Of a stretch of 64,000 bases of DNA, positions 33,773-42,786 are shown piece by piece; within the stretch, counting starts at the first letter, position 1, and each line of letters starts with the position of its first letter. The DNA comes from RGIG7213 sp045544195 (GTDB taxonomy: Bacteria; Bacillota; Clostridia; Oscillospirales; CAG-272), in NCBI GenBank assembly GCA_045544195.1, contig JAZPYO010000062.1, positions 62,001 to 126,000 on the forward strand, written 5' to 3'. Both the position numbers and the translations under genes were made by a program. The notes under the pieces were generated by a model that saw only the letters and a program-made list of their open reading frames with translations, did no database searches and was not told the DNA's origin.

Positions 33773-34618
33773 ATGAGCGAACAAAAGTGGACAACTGTTA
33801 TAAAACCCAAAACGGGTTGGTTTGACATCGATGTTAAAAATCTTTGGAAATATAAGGATCTTGTAAAGTTGTTTGTGCGGAGATCATTTGTGTCAATGTA
33901 TAAACAAACAATTCTCGGTCCTGCTTGGGCAATAATCAATCCGCTGTGTACAACTGTCATTTTTACCGTTATATTTGGTAACTTGGCCGACCTTGCGCCG
34001 GGAGGTATACCTGCATTCCTTTTCTATATGGCTGGTAATATTACGTGGGGATATTTTGCAAGCTGTCTTAACGGCACTTCGGGTACATTTACAGGAAATG
34101 CCGGAATATTTGGCAAGGTGTATTTTCCAAGGCTTATTATGCCTATAACAACGGTTATATCGAATCTCATAGCCTTCGGTATACAGTTTGTATTTTTTAT
34201 TGGCTTTCTGATATATTATATGATAACGACAGACGGAATACAGCCAAATCTTTACATACTTATGACACCGGTATTCCTGCTTCATATGGCGTTGCTTGGC
34301 TTGGGTATAGGCATAATATGTTCGTCGCTTACAACGAAATACCGAGATCTTTCGATGCTTATAGGCTTTGGTGTATCGCTTTGGATGTATCTTACCCCCG
34401 TTGCATACGATTATCATATAATAGGCGAAAAGTGGATGGGGCTTTATATGTGCAATCCTATGGCTCCGATAATCAATGCGATGAGATATGCATTTTTAGG
34501 TGTTGGCGAATTTAATTTAATGTATTATTTGCTCAGCTGGGGTGTAACTCTTGTGTTGCTATTTATAGGTGTTTTACTGTTCTCAAGAGTTGAAAAAACG
34601 TTTATGGATACTGTTTGA
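33773..34618 (+). CDS. Wzm/TagG-type ABC-2 permease for polysaccharide export
   Basis: The 281-aa protein starts with an interface helix (WKYKDLVKLFVRRSFVSMYK) and has six membrane segments, with QTILGPAWAIINPL and a final YYLLSWGVTLVLLFIGVLLF. This is the layout of Wzm and TagG permeases, which export finished lipid-linked polysaccharides or teichoic acids with an ATPase partner. That partner follows 17 bases later at 34636. Confidence 0.93.
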   Translation: MSEQKWTTVIKPKTGWFDIDVKNLWKYKDLVKLFVRRSFVSMYKQTILGPAWAIINPLCTTVIFTVIFGNLADLAPGGIPAFLFYMAGNITWGYFASCLNGTSGTFTGNAGIFGKVYFPRLIMPITTVISNLIAFGIQFVFFIGFLIYYMITTDGIQPNLYILMTPVFLLHMALLGLGIGIICSSLTTKYRDLSMLIGFGVSLWMYLTPVAYDYHIIGEKWMGLYMCNPMAPIINAMRYAFLGVGEFNLMYYLLSWGVTLVLLFIGVLLFSRVEKTFMDTV

Positions 34619-34635
34619 TATATGGAGAGATAAAA

Positions 34636-35895
34636 ATGAGTGAGCTTGCTATTAAAATTGAACACGTTTCGAAGCAATATCGCCTTGGTGCTATAGGCGG
34701 CGGTACGCTTAAGGGAGATATTCAAACGTGGATGGCAAAAATGCGCGGTAAGGAAGATCCTAACAGCAAAATAGGTGCTGCTGTATATACGAAAAACGAA
34801 AAGTTTCTGGCGTTGGATGACATAAATCTTGAAATAAAAAAAGGTGAAGCTGTTGGTATTATAGGTCATAACGGTGCAGGAAAGTCCACACTGTTGAAGC
34901 TTATAACGAGAGTCACGGCGCCTACAACGGGCAACATATATCTGAACGGCAGAGTTGCCAGTATGCTCGAGGTAGGCACAGGCTTTCATCCGGAGCTGTC
35001 GGGACGGGATAATGTGTATCTTAACGGTGCGATCCTTGGTATGAGCAAAGCTGAAATAAAGGACAAGTTCGAGGAAATAGTAGAGTTTTCCGAGGTAAGA
35101 CAGTTTATCGACACCCCTGTGAAAAGATATTCGTCCGGTATGTATGTTAAGCTGGCCTTCTCTGTTGCCTCACACTTAGATTCTGAGATAATGATAATGG
35201 ATGAGGTTCTTGCTGTTGGTGATGTAAAATTCCAAAAAAAGTGTCTTGATAAAATGAGTAATGCAGCGCATAATGAAGGAAAAACCGTTTTATATGTAAG
35301 CCACAATATGGAAACTATACGTAGATTGTGTTCAAGGGTTGTAGTTCTTGATCGCGGTAGGATTATTTATGATGGCGAAGTGGAAAAAGGTATTGCATTA
35401 TATGCAAGTACAAAGAATGATATGTGTACACGTATTGATTATGACAGTTTCACCAGAGAAAATCAATATAAAGGCAAAAGTATGGTGTTGAACACTGCAG
35501 AGTTTATAGGTAAAAACAACAGTTCGTTTAAAAAAAATGAGCCAATTCGTATCAAATATCGTATAACTTCAAATGAAAATATAGAGTCTTTGTCACTTAG
35601 ATTTGAAATAAAGAGCCACGAGGGGACACCTATAGGAACATTCTTTGCTGAGGATATCAAATCGTGTAAAAAAGGTGAACAGTTTGAGTTGCTGTACGAG
35701 TATGATTCAAGCGTTTTAGCTCCTGGTATTTACAAAAGTTACATTACATTATATGAAAAAATGAGTATGTGTAGCGGTATTGATCATGATTGTGTTCCGG
35801 GTTTATGTTTCGAAGTTCTATCGGAAAAAGATGATATGGTATGGACTCATAATTGGGGAAAATGCATATTTAAAACACCGACACGATTGATGTGA
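34636..35895 (+). CDS. Wzt/TagH-type ABC ATPase with C-terminal glycan-binding domain
   Basis: The ATPase domain has Walker A GHNGAGKSTLLKL, the signature YSSGMYVKLAFSVASHL and Walker B IMIMDEVLAVGD. The C-terminal ~150 residues are a beta-sandwich of the Wzt-C type, which in some systems reads the terminal modification of the glycan before export. The ATG at 34636 follows GGAGAG; an in-frame TTG 21 bases upstream is unlikely. It forms the exporter with the permease before it. Confidence 0.93.
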   Translation: MSELAIKIEHVSKQYRLGAIGGGTLKGDIQTWMAKMRGKEDPNSKIGAAVYTKNEKFLALDDINLEIKKGEAVGIIGHNGAGKSTLLKLITRVTAPTTGNIYLNGRVASMLEVGTGFHPELSGRDNVYLNGAILGMSKAEIKDKFEEIVEFSEVRQFIDTPVKRYSSGMYVKLAFSVASHLDSEIMIMDEVLAVGDVKFQKKCLDKMSNAAHNEGKTVLYVSHNMETIRRLCSRVVVLDRGRIIYDGEVEKGIALYASTKNDMCTRIDYDSFTRENQYKGKSMVLNTAEFIGKNNSSFKKNEPIRIKYRITSNENIESLSLRFEIKSHEGTPIGTFFAEDIKSCKKGEQFELLYEYDSSVLAPGIYKSYITLYEKMSMCSGIDHDCVPGLCFEVLSEKDDMVWTHNWGKCIFKTPTRLM

Positions 35896-35908
35896 GTTTT
35901 GTATAAAA

Positions 35909-37069
35909 ATGAAAAAGATATTATTTTTGCATAACTCTATGCAATGCGGTGGTGTTGAAAAAGCATTGATCGATCTTGTTTCTTCTTTAGACAAGGAGAA
36001 ATATGATATATCTGTAATTGTTATGAGTGAGGGCGGCAGTTTTTATAGTGAAGCTAAACACAAGATCCCTATGAAATCTATTTTTAGTAATTTTAAATTA
36101 CCCAAAAATAGGGCTTGTCAAAAAATTCGAAGTGTGATTATCAATTTTATTGAAAAGAATCGCTACAAATATCCGCGAACATATTATCAATATGCTATTG
36201 GTGGTAAGTATGATATAGAAATAGCCTTTTCTTCGTTTGATTCGCATATTATTATTGCTAATTCAGTGAATAAAAAAAGTAAAAAAATAGTTTGGATTCA
36301 TGGGAATATTGCCACGGATGAAGATATGCAAAGATATTTTGCGACAAGCGAGGTGTTGGTGAAGTGTTTGGATTCATTTGATAAAATGGTCTTTGTAGCT
36401 GAAACTGCAAAGGAAGGCTTCGAAAAAACATTTAAAATCAACGTCTCTTCAGTGGTAATGCGTAACGTAATAAATACTGATGATATTTTAGAAAAATCAA
36501 AGGTCGATTTGGAAAATACTTATCACCTATCCTCCGATATGAAGACGATTTGTGCTGTGGGAAGATTATCGCCGGAAAAGGGATATGAACGACTTGTTTT
36601 AATTCACGCATCCTTGCTTAAAAAAGACATAAAGCATCGCCTTATAATTGTTGGCGAAGGCAAATGCCGTGAAAACATAGAAAAAATTATTAATGAAAGG
36701 CATTTGCAAGATACAGTTTTTTTGGTTGGATACGATAGCAATCCGTATAAATATATGAGAAATAGTGATTTTTTCGTGTGTTCTTCTTATACCGAGGGTT
36801 TACCGATCGTATGTCAAGAGGCGTTGGCTTTAGGGATACCGATCGTTTCGTCATTCCCTTCTGTCGGTGAGTTGTTTGGAGATGAACCATGTGGTATTAT
36901 TTCTGATGTAGACGATGACTCTCTTATGGCGGCTATAGAAAAAATGTTGACAGATGAAGAATTTTATAATTCTTGCAAAAAAGCTGCGGAAAGGCGTTCA
37001 AAGTATTTTGATACGAGGGTTGCGGTTAGGGAGATTGAAAAAATGTTTGATGAATTATTAGAGGAATAA
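35909..37069 (+). CDS. Family 4 (GT-B) glycosyltransferase
   Basis: The start MKKILFLHNSMQCGGVEKAL is that of GT4 enzymes. The C-terminal half holds AVGRLSPEKGYERLV, the EGKC / VFLVGYDSNPYKYMR region and the EX7E motif in YTEGLPIVCQEALALGIPIV. It is the only GT-B enzyme in the locus. Its bases are clearly richer in A+T than the flanking housekeeping genes. It ends the central operon. Confidence 0.93.
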   Translation: MKKILFLHNSMQCGGVEKALIDLVSSLDKEKYDISVIVMSEGGSFYSEAKHKIPMKSIFSNFKLPKNRACQKIRSVIINFIEKNRYKYPRTYYQYAIGGKYDIEIAFSSFDSHIIIANSVNKKSKKIVWIHGNIATDEDMQRYFATSEVLVKCLDSFDKMVFVAETAKEGFEKTFKINVSSVVMRNVINTDDILEKSKVDLENTYHLSSDMKTICAVGRLSPEKGYERLVLIHASLLKKDIKHRLIIVGEGKCRENIEKIINERHLQDTVFLVGYDSNPYKYMRNSDFFVCSSYTEGLPIVCQEALALGIPIVSSFPSVGELFGDEPCGIISDVDDDSLMAAIEKMLTDEEFYNSCKKAAERRSKYFDTRVAVREIEKMFDELLEE

Positions 37070-37134
37070 TCGCTGATAAAAAAGAATTTTTAACATAAGA
37101 TTATTCGCGAAGATATTGTATTTTTTACATTAAG

Positions 37135-37163
37135 GTTGTATTATTTTGCTTAGCTTATTATAG
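37135..37163 (+). promoter_or_regulatory. Promoter of the right arm of the polysaccharide locus
   Basis: TTGTAT (37135-37140) and TATAGT (37158-37163) are 17 bp apart, 38 bases before the ATG at 37201. AAAGG (37185-37189) is the ribosome site, 11 bases from the start. Confidence 0.7.
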
Positions 37164-37200
37164 TGATATATATATAAATAATTTGAAAGGCTGAAGGTTT

Positions 37201-38490
37201 ATGAAGAGAATTATTGCGGTGATCGCGCTTGTTGCCTCGTTGCTTGTTTTGCCGACGTATGCGGTTTCCTTTAACAAGAATCAGGTGAATAAAGAAGTGC
37301 CGGTGAACCTGTCCAAAACGTTTTCAGCAGCGGCGGTGCTTGATGCTACCACTGATACGCTGATGTACACAGAAAATACGAGTGCACAAATACCGGCATA
37401 CGGTGGTATCACAAGGCTCATGACGGCTGTTACGATCGAGTATCAAAACAAAAAGAATTCTGTTATCAAGGCAGGATTTGATGAAAACGATTACGAGAAT
37501 TATCTTGCATCGTTGTTGTTCCGTGACAGCTCTGAGGCGGCAAAGGCTTTGGCTGTAGAGGTTGCAGGCTCTGAGGAAAGTTTTGTTGAGATGATGAATG
37601 CAACTGCCAAGCAGTTAGGCATGGTAAACAGTATCTTTACGTCTGTTGACGGAAAAAGAGATGTCAATGCTGTGACAACCACGGATGATCTGTTGTTTTT
37701 GGTATATGAGGCATATTCTGTTTCAAATATAAAATCTATTCTTAGATCAAATATATATTATTCTACAGACGGACAAGGCTCATATTCCAGAGAATACAGC
37801 TTGTTAAACAAGGAGCACAAGTTTTATATTGATGCAGTAAACTTTTTTATGCCTGCGGATTTCGGCGACACAGGATTTGTTTCAATGGTCGGAATGATGA
37901 CGATAGCGGGCAGAGAGGTAATTGCTATCACATATGAATCAAACGGATATTCTACCGATTATAAAAACAATTACGCTACAGACCTGAAATATATTTACAA
38001 TATGAGCTACGGTAAATATTATATTGCAGATCTTACCAACGTAGCAAGAGCGGTGGTTGCAGATGCCGACGGTTACGTATTGGCTGACGGAACTCACGTT
38101 TACACTACCGTCGAAATACCTGAGGGTGAGTCAGAGCGCTTGACATTGCCTGTTTCGTACGGAGAGATCATACTGGATAACTATAAGGCCTGTACTTTGG
38201 AAATCGCTCCGCTTCCTGAATCCTGCGGTCTTAACGAGATTCTCACGACGGCAGTTCTCAAATACAAGAATGACGAGCTTCTTAATATGCGCTTGCGTGT
38301 TAATCGCATCGTTTTGGAGGATGGCAGAGAATACCGTACAGAATATGAGCTTTACAGCGAGGAAGAAGGCGCTATCAAGGCAAGCGAGCAGTACAAAAAG
38401 AATGACTGGATATTTGCAGCAGGTCTTGTTTGCGGCTGTGCAGTTATTGCGGTAGTTGTGGCGGAATTTCTCAAACGCCGCTTAATGTGA
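37201..38490 (+). CDS. S11 D-Ala-D-Ala carboxypeptidase homologue without catalytic motifs
   Basis: A signal peptide (1-20) leads to an S11-type penicillin-binding domain and a C-terminal membrane anchor (~400-423). The fold is recognisable from MTAVTIEY, AVEVAGSEESFVEMMN, AKQLGMVNSIFTSVDG and the TTTDDL helix. All three active-site motifs are changed: SxxK is GGITR (Ser to Gly, Lys to Arg), SxN reads DSSE, and KTG reads DTG. It is therefore probably a non-catalytic wall-binding or scaffolding protein. It starts the right-arm operon, just before the second Wzz/BY-kinase pair. Confidence 0.85.
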   Translation: MKRIIAVIALVASLLVLPTYAVSFNKNQVNKEVPVNLSKTFSAAAVLDATTDTLMYTENTSAQIPAYGGITRLMTAVTIEYQNKKNSVIKAGFDENDYENYLASLLFRDSSEAAKALAVEVAGSEESFVEMMNATAKQLGMVNSIFTSVDGKRDVNAVTTTDDLLFLVYEAYSVSNIKSILRSNIYYSTDGQGSYSREYSLLNKEHKFYIDAVNFFMPADFGDTGFVSMVGMMTIAGREVIAITYESNGYSTDYKNNYATDLKYIYNMSYGKYYIADLTNVARAVVADADGYVLADGTHVYTTVEIPEGESERLTLPVSYGEIILDNYKACTLEIAPLPESCGLNEILTTAVLKYKNDELLNMRLRVNRIVLEDGREYRTEYELYSEEEGAIKASEQYKKNDWIFAAGLVCGCAVIAVVVAEFLKRRLM

Positions 38491-38506
38491 GGAAGGGGGT
38501 AAAAAT

Positions 38507-39154
38507 ATGACGATCAGAGACATATTGTTTACGCTTTGCAGGCGTATGAAAATTATAGTTATATTCCCTGTCATCGTAGTGACACTGTATTCGTATTGGA
38601 ATTTTACAACGCAGATGCCTACGTATTCATCTTCGGCGGTTTTGTATACGATAGATAAAAGCTCGACAAATATATCTGAAATAGCAATGGTCGAAAGGCT
38701 TATGGTGAACTACAAGCTTCTGGCACAGACAAGTGAGATGAGAGAGCTTGTTTCTATAGCCTTGGGTGAGTCGATAAGCGATACAGGCGTCAGCATAAGC
38801 ATAGACACCACAAACCACACAATGACCATTCACACCCAAAACCGAAATCCCGCAAAGGCAGCGAACGTTGCAAATGTATATGCAGCGACGATAATAAATT
38901 ACCTGAAGGATACGATGGGACTTACCAATATTACATTTCTTGAGAAAGCACATATGCCGTCCTCGCCTACAGGTCCTCTCAGAGAAAAGCCGATAATGAT
39001 GGCAGGTATAATATCTACTGTTGTCGGAATTGCGGTAGTGTTTATTATCGAATATGCAAATACTACGATTAGAACCTCTGAGGATATTACAAAGAACTTC
39101 AACCTTCCGATCCTGGCTGAGATAGGAAAATATACAAAGGGTAAAAAGAAATAA
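38507..39154 (+). CDS. Wzz/YveK-type polysaccharide co-polymerase, copy 2
   Basis: Two membrane segments (about 17-37 and 160-183) flank an outer domain with SSAVLYTIDKSSTN and NRNPAKAANVANVYA, as in YveK and CapA adaptors. A Pro-containing stretch (MPSSPTGPLREKP) comes just before the second segment. The short cytoplasmic tail should activate the BY-kinase that follows 12 bases later. It is quite different in sequence from copy 1 at 14526. Confidence 0.9.
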   Translation: MTIRDILFTLCRRMKIIVIFPVIVVTLYSYWNFTTQMPTYSSSAVLYTIDKSSTNISEIAMVERLMVNYKLLAQTSEMRELVSIALGESISDTGVSISIDTTNHTMTIHTQNRNPAKAANVANVYAATIINYLKDTMGLTNITFLEKAHMPSSPTGPLREKPIMMAGIISTVVGIAVVFIIEYANTTIRTSEDITKNFNLPILAEIGKYTKGKKK

Positions 39155-39166
39155 GGAGGTAACAGT

Positions 39167-39865
39167 ATGGATTTCAATATTTTAAGTGATTACAAAACGT
39201 TGGATGATAACGTTCTTGATGCCATTAAAACATTACGTACAAACATACAGTTTGCCTCTATCAGCCATGAAATAAAGACACTCGTGATGACGAGCTGTAT
39301 TCCCAATGAGGGAAAAAGTACTATTTCGACATTTCTTGCATTGGCTATGGCTGAAGCGGGAAAGAAAACTCTTCTTGTTGAATGTGACCTTCGTCATACG
39401 ACATTACGTAAGAGAATGAAGATACCGCGCAGCAACGGTATGGTAAACTATTTGCAGGGCAATGTTTCTCTTGATGAAGCAATATCGGTCACCGCTTATG
39501 ATAATCTTTATTTTCTTGATGCGGAGACGCGTGTCCCCAACCCGGTTGAGCTTATTTCATCAAAGCCGTTTACGGATATGATGGACAAGCTCAGGGGAAT
39601 GTTTGATATCGTTGTGTTTGATACCCCGCCGATAGGCACATTTATTGATGCGGCACTGTTTGCAGCAAAATCTGATGCGACTATCGTTCTTGTAAAGCCC
39701 GGAGTTGTTGAAAAAAGACTGTTCAAAAAATGCATTGAGCAGCTTGAAAAGGCAAATGCAAACATCATCGGTGTAATTTTGAACGGTACAGATCAGGTGC
39801 ACTCTGGATATTACGGTAAATATTACAACAGAAAATATTATAAATACGGTAAAGGTAAAAAATAA
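39167..39865 (+). CDS. BY-kinase (CpsD/YwqD type), copy 2
   Basis: Walker A is in TSCIPNEGKSTISTFLALAM, Walker A' in LLVECDLRHTTLRK and Walker B in IVVFDTPPIGTF. The C-terminal Tyr cluster reads SGYYGKYYNRKYYKYGKGKK. Unlike copy 1 there is no Gly-Tyr repeat at the N-terminus. No second phosphatase is encoded near, so the PHP enzyme at 16026 may serve both kinases. Confidence 0.93.
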   Translation: MDFNILSDYKTLDDNVLDAIKTLRTNIQFASISHEIKTLVMTSCIPNEGKSTISTFLALAMAEAGKKTLLVECDLRHTTLRKRMKIPRSNGMVNYLQGNVSLDEAISVTAYDNLYFLDAETRVPNPVELISSKPFTDMMDKLRGMFDIVVFDTPPIGTFIDAALFAAKSDATIVLVKPGVVEKRLFKKCIEQLEKANANIIGVILNGTDQVHSGYYGKYYNRKYYKYGKGKK

Positions 39866-39886
39866 TCATTTTGAAGAGGAGGGCGC

Positions 39887-41188
39887 ATGACTAAAGGATT
39901 TGAGCTTTTTGTGCGCCTTTTTTCTATGGCCGCACGGGGAACACCGATAAATTCCGAGCTTATTTCACGGTTTTTGAACGAGGACGGTACTGTTAACAAA
40001 GACCTTATTGCAGGCGTGTCCTTAGCCTCTGCGCATCAGCAGGCAACAAGTATGATGGATCTTTCATTTCAGGACCTTTATGTAAAGCTCCCGGGCTTTG
40101 AAGAGGAGGCGTACGTTTGTCTTTCAAGGGTCAAAGCTCAGATAATGTCAGCCATTTCTGTAACGGATGAAATATACTCTTTAATTCAAGCATTTGAAAA
40201 AGACGGTATAAGCTCTTGCATTCTCAAGGGAATATCATTATCCAGACTGTATGCAGTTCCTGAGTGCCGTGTATCATGTGATACTGATATTTTGATATCC
40301 GAAAAGGATGAGCAGCGTGCATATGAATTAATGAGAAATATGGGGTACGAGGTCGTGCCCCGCACCGAATACTCTCATCATGCAACGTGTACTCATCTGT
40401 ACGCAGGAAAGGTAGAGCTTCATACTGATCTGTTTTTTGAAATGATAAATGACGTTATTTTTTCTGAAAACGATCTTAGCGAGGATATTGCAAATGAACG
40501 GTGCGAATTTGAAACAAGCGGATACACCTTTAAAACTCTCGGAATAACGGAAAATCTGATATATGTGACGATGCATCTGATACAGCACTTTGTAAGATCC
40601 GGCACAAGCGTTCGTCAGATGTGCGATCTTCTGATGTATTGCAAGCATTATAAAAACGAGCTTGATATGGAAAGGTATTTTTCCATTCTTGATAAGCTGT
40701 CATACCGCGGGATATATAATGCCGTTATGTCGTGCGGTGTGAAGTATATGAATTTTTCAGATGATGATCTTCCGGAATTTGAGCTTTTGTCGGACGATAT
40801 TTGCGACGGCTTTATGACTGATATTGAAAACGGCGGATGGGTCGGCTCAAAGCGAAGCGAGAGCTTTGACGTTTTTCACACCTTCGGAAGCTTAAGGGCA
40901 AAGGGACGTGAAAAGGAATATAAAAAATATCTCAAAAAGTATCAGCGTGAACGAATGATAAGCTCTGTTTTCCCGAAAAGAGAGCGTTTGATAGCAAGAT
41001 TTCCGTTTGCAAAAAATCCGCTCTTTATAGTTCCCGCGTGGTTTTGCTGGTTACTGTACGGCTTTAAATTGCTGAAAACGGGCGAGCTTGCCTCTGATGT
41101 AAAGGACAGATCGGACATAGGCGAGGACGAGAAAAAAAGACTTGAGCTTTTCTGTGACCTTGGCATAATCGATTCGGAGGATATATGA
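39887..41188 (+). CDS. NTP_transf_5 nucleotidyltransferase-like protein
   Basis: The core motif is SSCILKGISLSRLYAVPE with RVSCDTDILIS (residues ~103-135), the LKG...D-x-D layout of the PF14907 nucleotidyltransferases. VELHTDLFFE and a helical domain with LIQHFVRSGTSVRQMCDL follow. In pseudomycoidin-type lasso clusters a related protein attaches sugars to a phosphorylated peptide. Here it is coupled by ATGA to an S26-like peptidase, in the same locus as the HPrK-like kinase and PqqD. Its real substrate is unknown. Confidence 0.85.
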   Translation: MTKGFELFVRLFSMAARGTPINSELISRFLNEDGTVNKDLIAGVSLASAHQQATSMMDLSFQDLYVKLPGFEEEAYVCLSRVKAQIMSAISVTDEIYSLIQAFEKDGISSCILKGISLSRLYAVPECRVSCDTDILISEKDEQRAYELMRNMGYEVVPRTEYSHHATCTHLYAGKVELHTDLFFEMINDVIFSENDLSEDIANERCEFETSGYTFKTLGITENLIYVTMHLIQHFVRSGTSVRQMCDLLMYCKHYKNELDMERYFSILDKLSYRGIYNAVMSCGVKYMNFSDDDLPEFELLSDDICDGFMTDIENGGWVGSKRSESFDVFHTFGSLRAKGREKEYKKYLKKYQRERMISSVFPKRERLIARFPFAKNPLFIVPAWFCWLLYGFKLLKTGELASDVKDRSDIGEDEKKRLELFCDLGIIDSEDI

Positions 41189-41628
41189 GCGAAGAAAAGA
41201 CGGATATTGAACAGGTGATAGCCAAGGATGGCTTTTACGTTACACGCCCAAAGGGAACGAGTATGCTTCCGCTTATATATCAGGGGCACGATACGGCGAT
41301 AATCGTACCTAAGGGCAAGCGATTGGAAAAATATGATGTAGCACTGTATCGCAGAGTCAGCGGTGAGTATGTACTTCACCGAGTGATAAAGGTGAAAAAG
41401 GATAGCTACGTTATGTGCGGAGATAATCAGTATACATTGGAGTACGGAATAACTGACAGTATGGTCATAGGCGTTATGACAGAGCTTTTCCACGATGGAG
41501 AAAGTGTTGATCTTTATAGCAAAAAATATAAAAGTTATGTTAAAAGGCGTGTTATGAGTATTCCATACAGACGAATTAAAACAGAAGCTGTAAAGAGGCT
41601 GGTAAAGTTAAAAAATAAGAATAAATGA
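41185..41628 (+). CDS. Soluble S24/S26-like peptidase, copy 2
   Basis: The Ser box reads RPKGTSMLPLI (residues ~22-32) and the second box YVLHRVIKVKKDSYVMCGDN, the same Ser-His arrangement as the protein at 19143. No membrane segment is visible; the tail is basic. It overlaps the genes on both sides by four bases, so it is made together with the nucleotidyltransferase and the NAGPA-type protein. Whether it cuts a peptide is unproven. Confidence 0.8.
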   Translation: MSEEKTDIEQVIAKDGFYVTRPKGTSMLPLIYQGHDTAIIVPKGKRLEKYDVALYRRVSGEYVLHRVIKVKKDSYVMCGDNQYTLEYGITDSMVIGVMTELFHDGESVDLYSKKYKSYVKRRVMSIPYRRIKTEAVKRLVKLKNKNK

Positions 41629-42785
41629 ATATGGAACAGAACAAAAAAGAGAGCATCACCGCAAAAAAACAGCGTAATAGAAAAGAAATATTACATTTTA
41701 TATGGCAGGTATTTTTTAAAATACTTGTTTGTGTTATGACGCTTGTTATCGTTGCCGCTTACGCAGTACTTAGCTTTTGCGCCACAGTTGCTGAAGGCCC
41801 GAGTGAAACTGTAAGAGATATGCTCGTGCTTTCTGCTTTGCAGGCAAGTGCAACGAAATGGGTCCCGGGACTTTTTCTGGACGACGATACCGTTCAGGAA
41901 ATACTTGATAAAAGTCATGAGCGTGTTGTTGAAGAGGTCGATTTTGACGATATTTCAGATCCTGATGACGACAGCGGTGACAAGGGTGGCAGCCAGAGCG
42001 TAGATGAATGGCAGGGACATGAGGATGGAGTAAGACTCGATATTGTAGTGCGTAATACGTTTAAGGCTTATGTTATGGTGGTAAAGGATCCGTCAAGGGT
42101 ATACACAGGCATATCATCTTCCGATTTTTCCTCAGCATCAAGAGGAGAGCGTATATATACCGCTGCTGAAAAGCTCGGTGCTGTTGCTGCTATAAACGCA
42201 GGAGAATTTGAGGACAGAGGCGGAATGGGAAGCGGTGCAAGACCTATGGGAATCACTGTTTCAGAGGGCAAGATCGTTTGGAATGACGGCTTGAAAAGAA
42301 CATTTATAGGATTTGATAATGATAACAGGCTGATAGTCAAAGAGGGAATGACGGAAAGCGAGGCAAAGGAGCTTAACATCCGCGACGGCGTATCTTTCCA
42401 GAAGGGCAACGCTCTTATAGAAACGGTAGACGGTTCTACAATAGCATATACGGGAAGCGGTGATCTGGGCGTTGCTCAGCGTACCGCTATCGGTCAGCGC
42501 GCCGACGGCGCTGTAATAATGATAGTTACAGACGGAAGAACCGCAAGCTCACTCGGCGCAACGAGAGATGATATAATAACTCTTATGCTTAAATACGGCG
42601 CGGTATGCGCAGGTATGCTTGATGGCGGCTCGTCGTCAATGATGTATTACAGGGATTATATTGAAAAATATGATGTTGATACAAGCGAGCTGGACGAATA
42701 TCAGCTTTTGGGCATAGTAAACAAATATAAGGCATTTACAACTCCCAGAAGATTGCCCACATTCTTTATGGTAAGGGGGCAGTAA
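41625..42785 (+). CDS. Membrane-anchored phosphodiester glycosidase (NAGPA domain)
   Basis: One N-terminal membrane segment (~28-50) is followed by an acidic linker and the NAGPA domain. Its marks are AAINAGEFEDRGG, RTAIGQRADGAVIMIVTDGR and AVCAGMLDGGSSSMMYY. This family cleaves GlcNAc-1-phosphodiester bonds in the mammalian enzyme, and bacterial members act on wall or exopolysaccharides. The enzyme would work outside the cell. It overlaps the S26-like gene by four bases. Confidence 0.9.
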   Translation: MNMEQNKKESITAKKQRNRKEILHFIWQVFFKILVCVMTLVIVAAYAVLSFCATVAEGPSETVRDMLVLSALQASATKWVPGLFLDDDTVQEILDKSHERVVEEVDFDDISDPDDDSGDKGGSQSVDEWQGHEDGVRLDIVVRNTFKAYVMVVKDPSRVYTGISSSDFSSASRGERIYTAAEKLGAVAAINAGEFEDRGGMGSGARPMGITVSEGKIVWNDGLKRTFIGFDNDNRLIVKEGMTESEAKELNIRDGVSFQKGNALIETVDGSTIAYTGSGDLGVAQRTAIGQRADGAVIMIVTDGRTASSLGATRDDIITLMLKYGAVCAGMLDGGSSSMMYYRDYIEKYDVDTSELDEYQLLGIVNKYKAFTTPRRLPTFFMVRGQ

Positions 42786-42786
42786 T

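Noticed and set aside
40942..41493. 183-codon minus-strand frame opposite the nucleotidyltransferase and S26-like genes
   Set aside because: It spans the ends of two well-supported coupled genes and shows no family motif.
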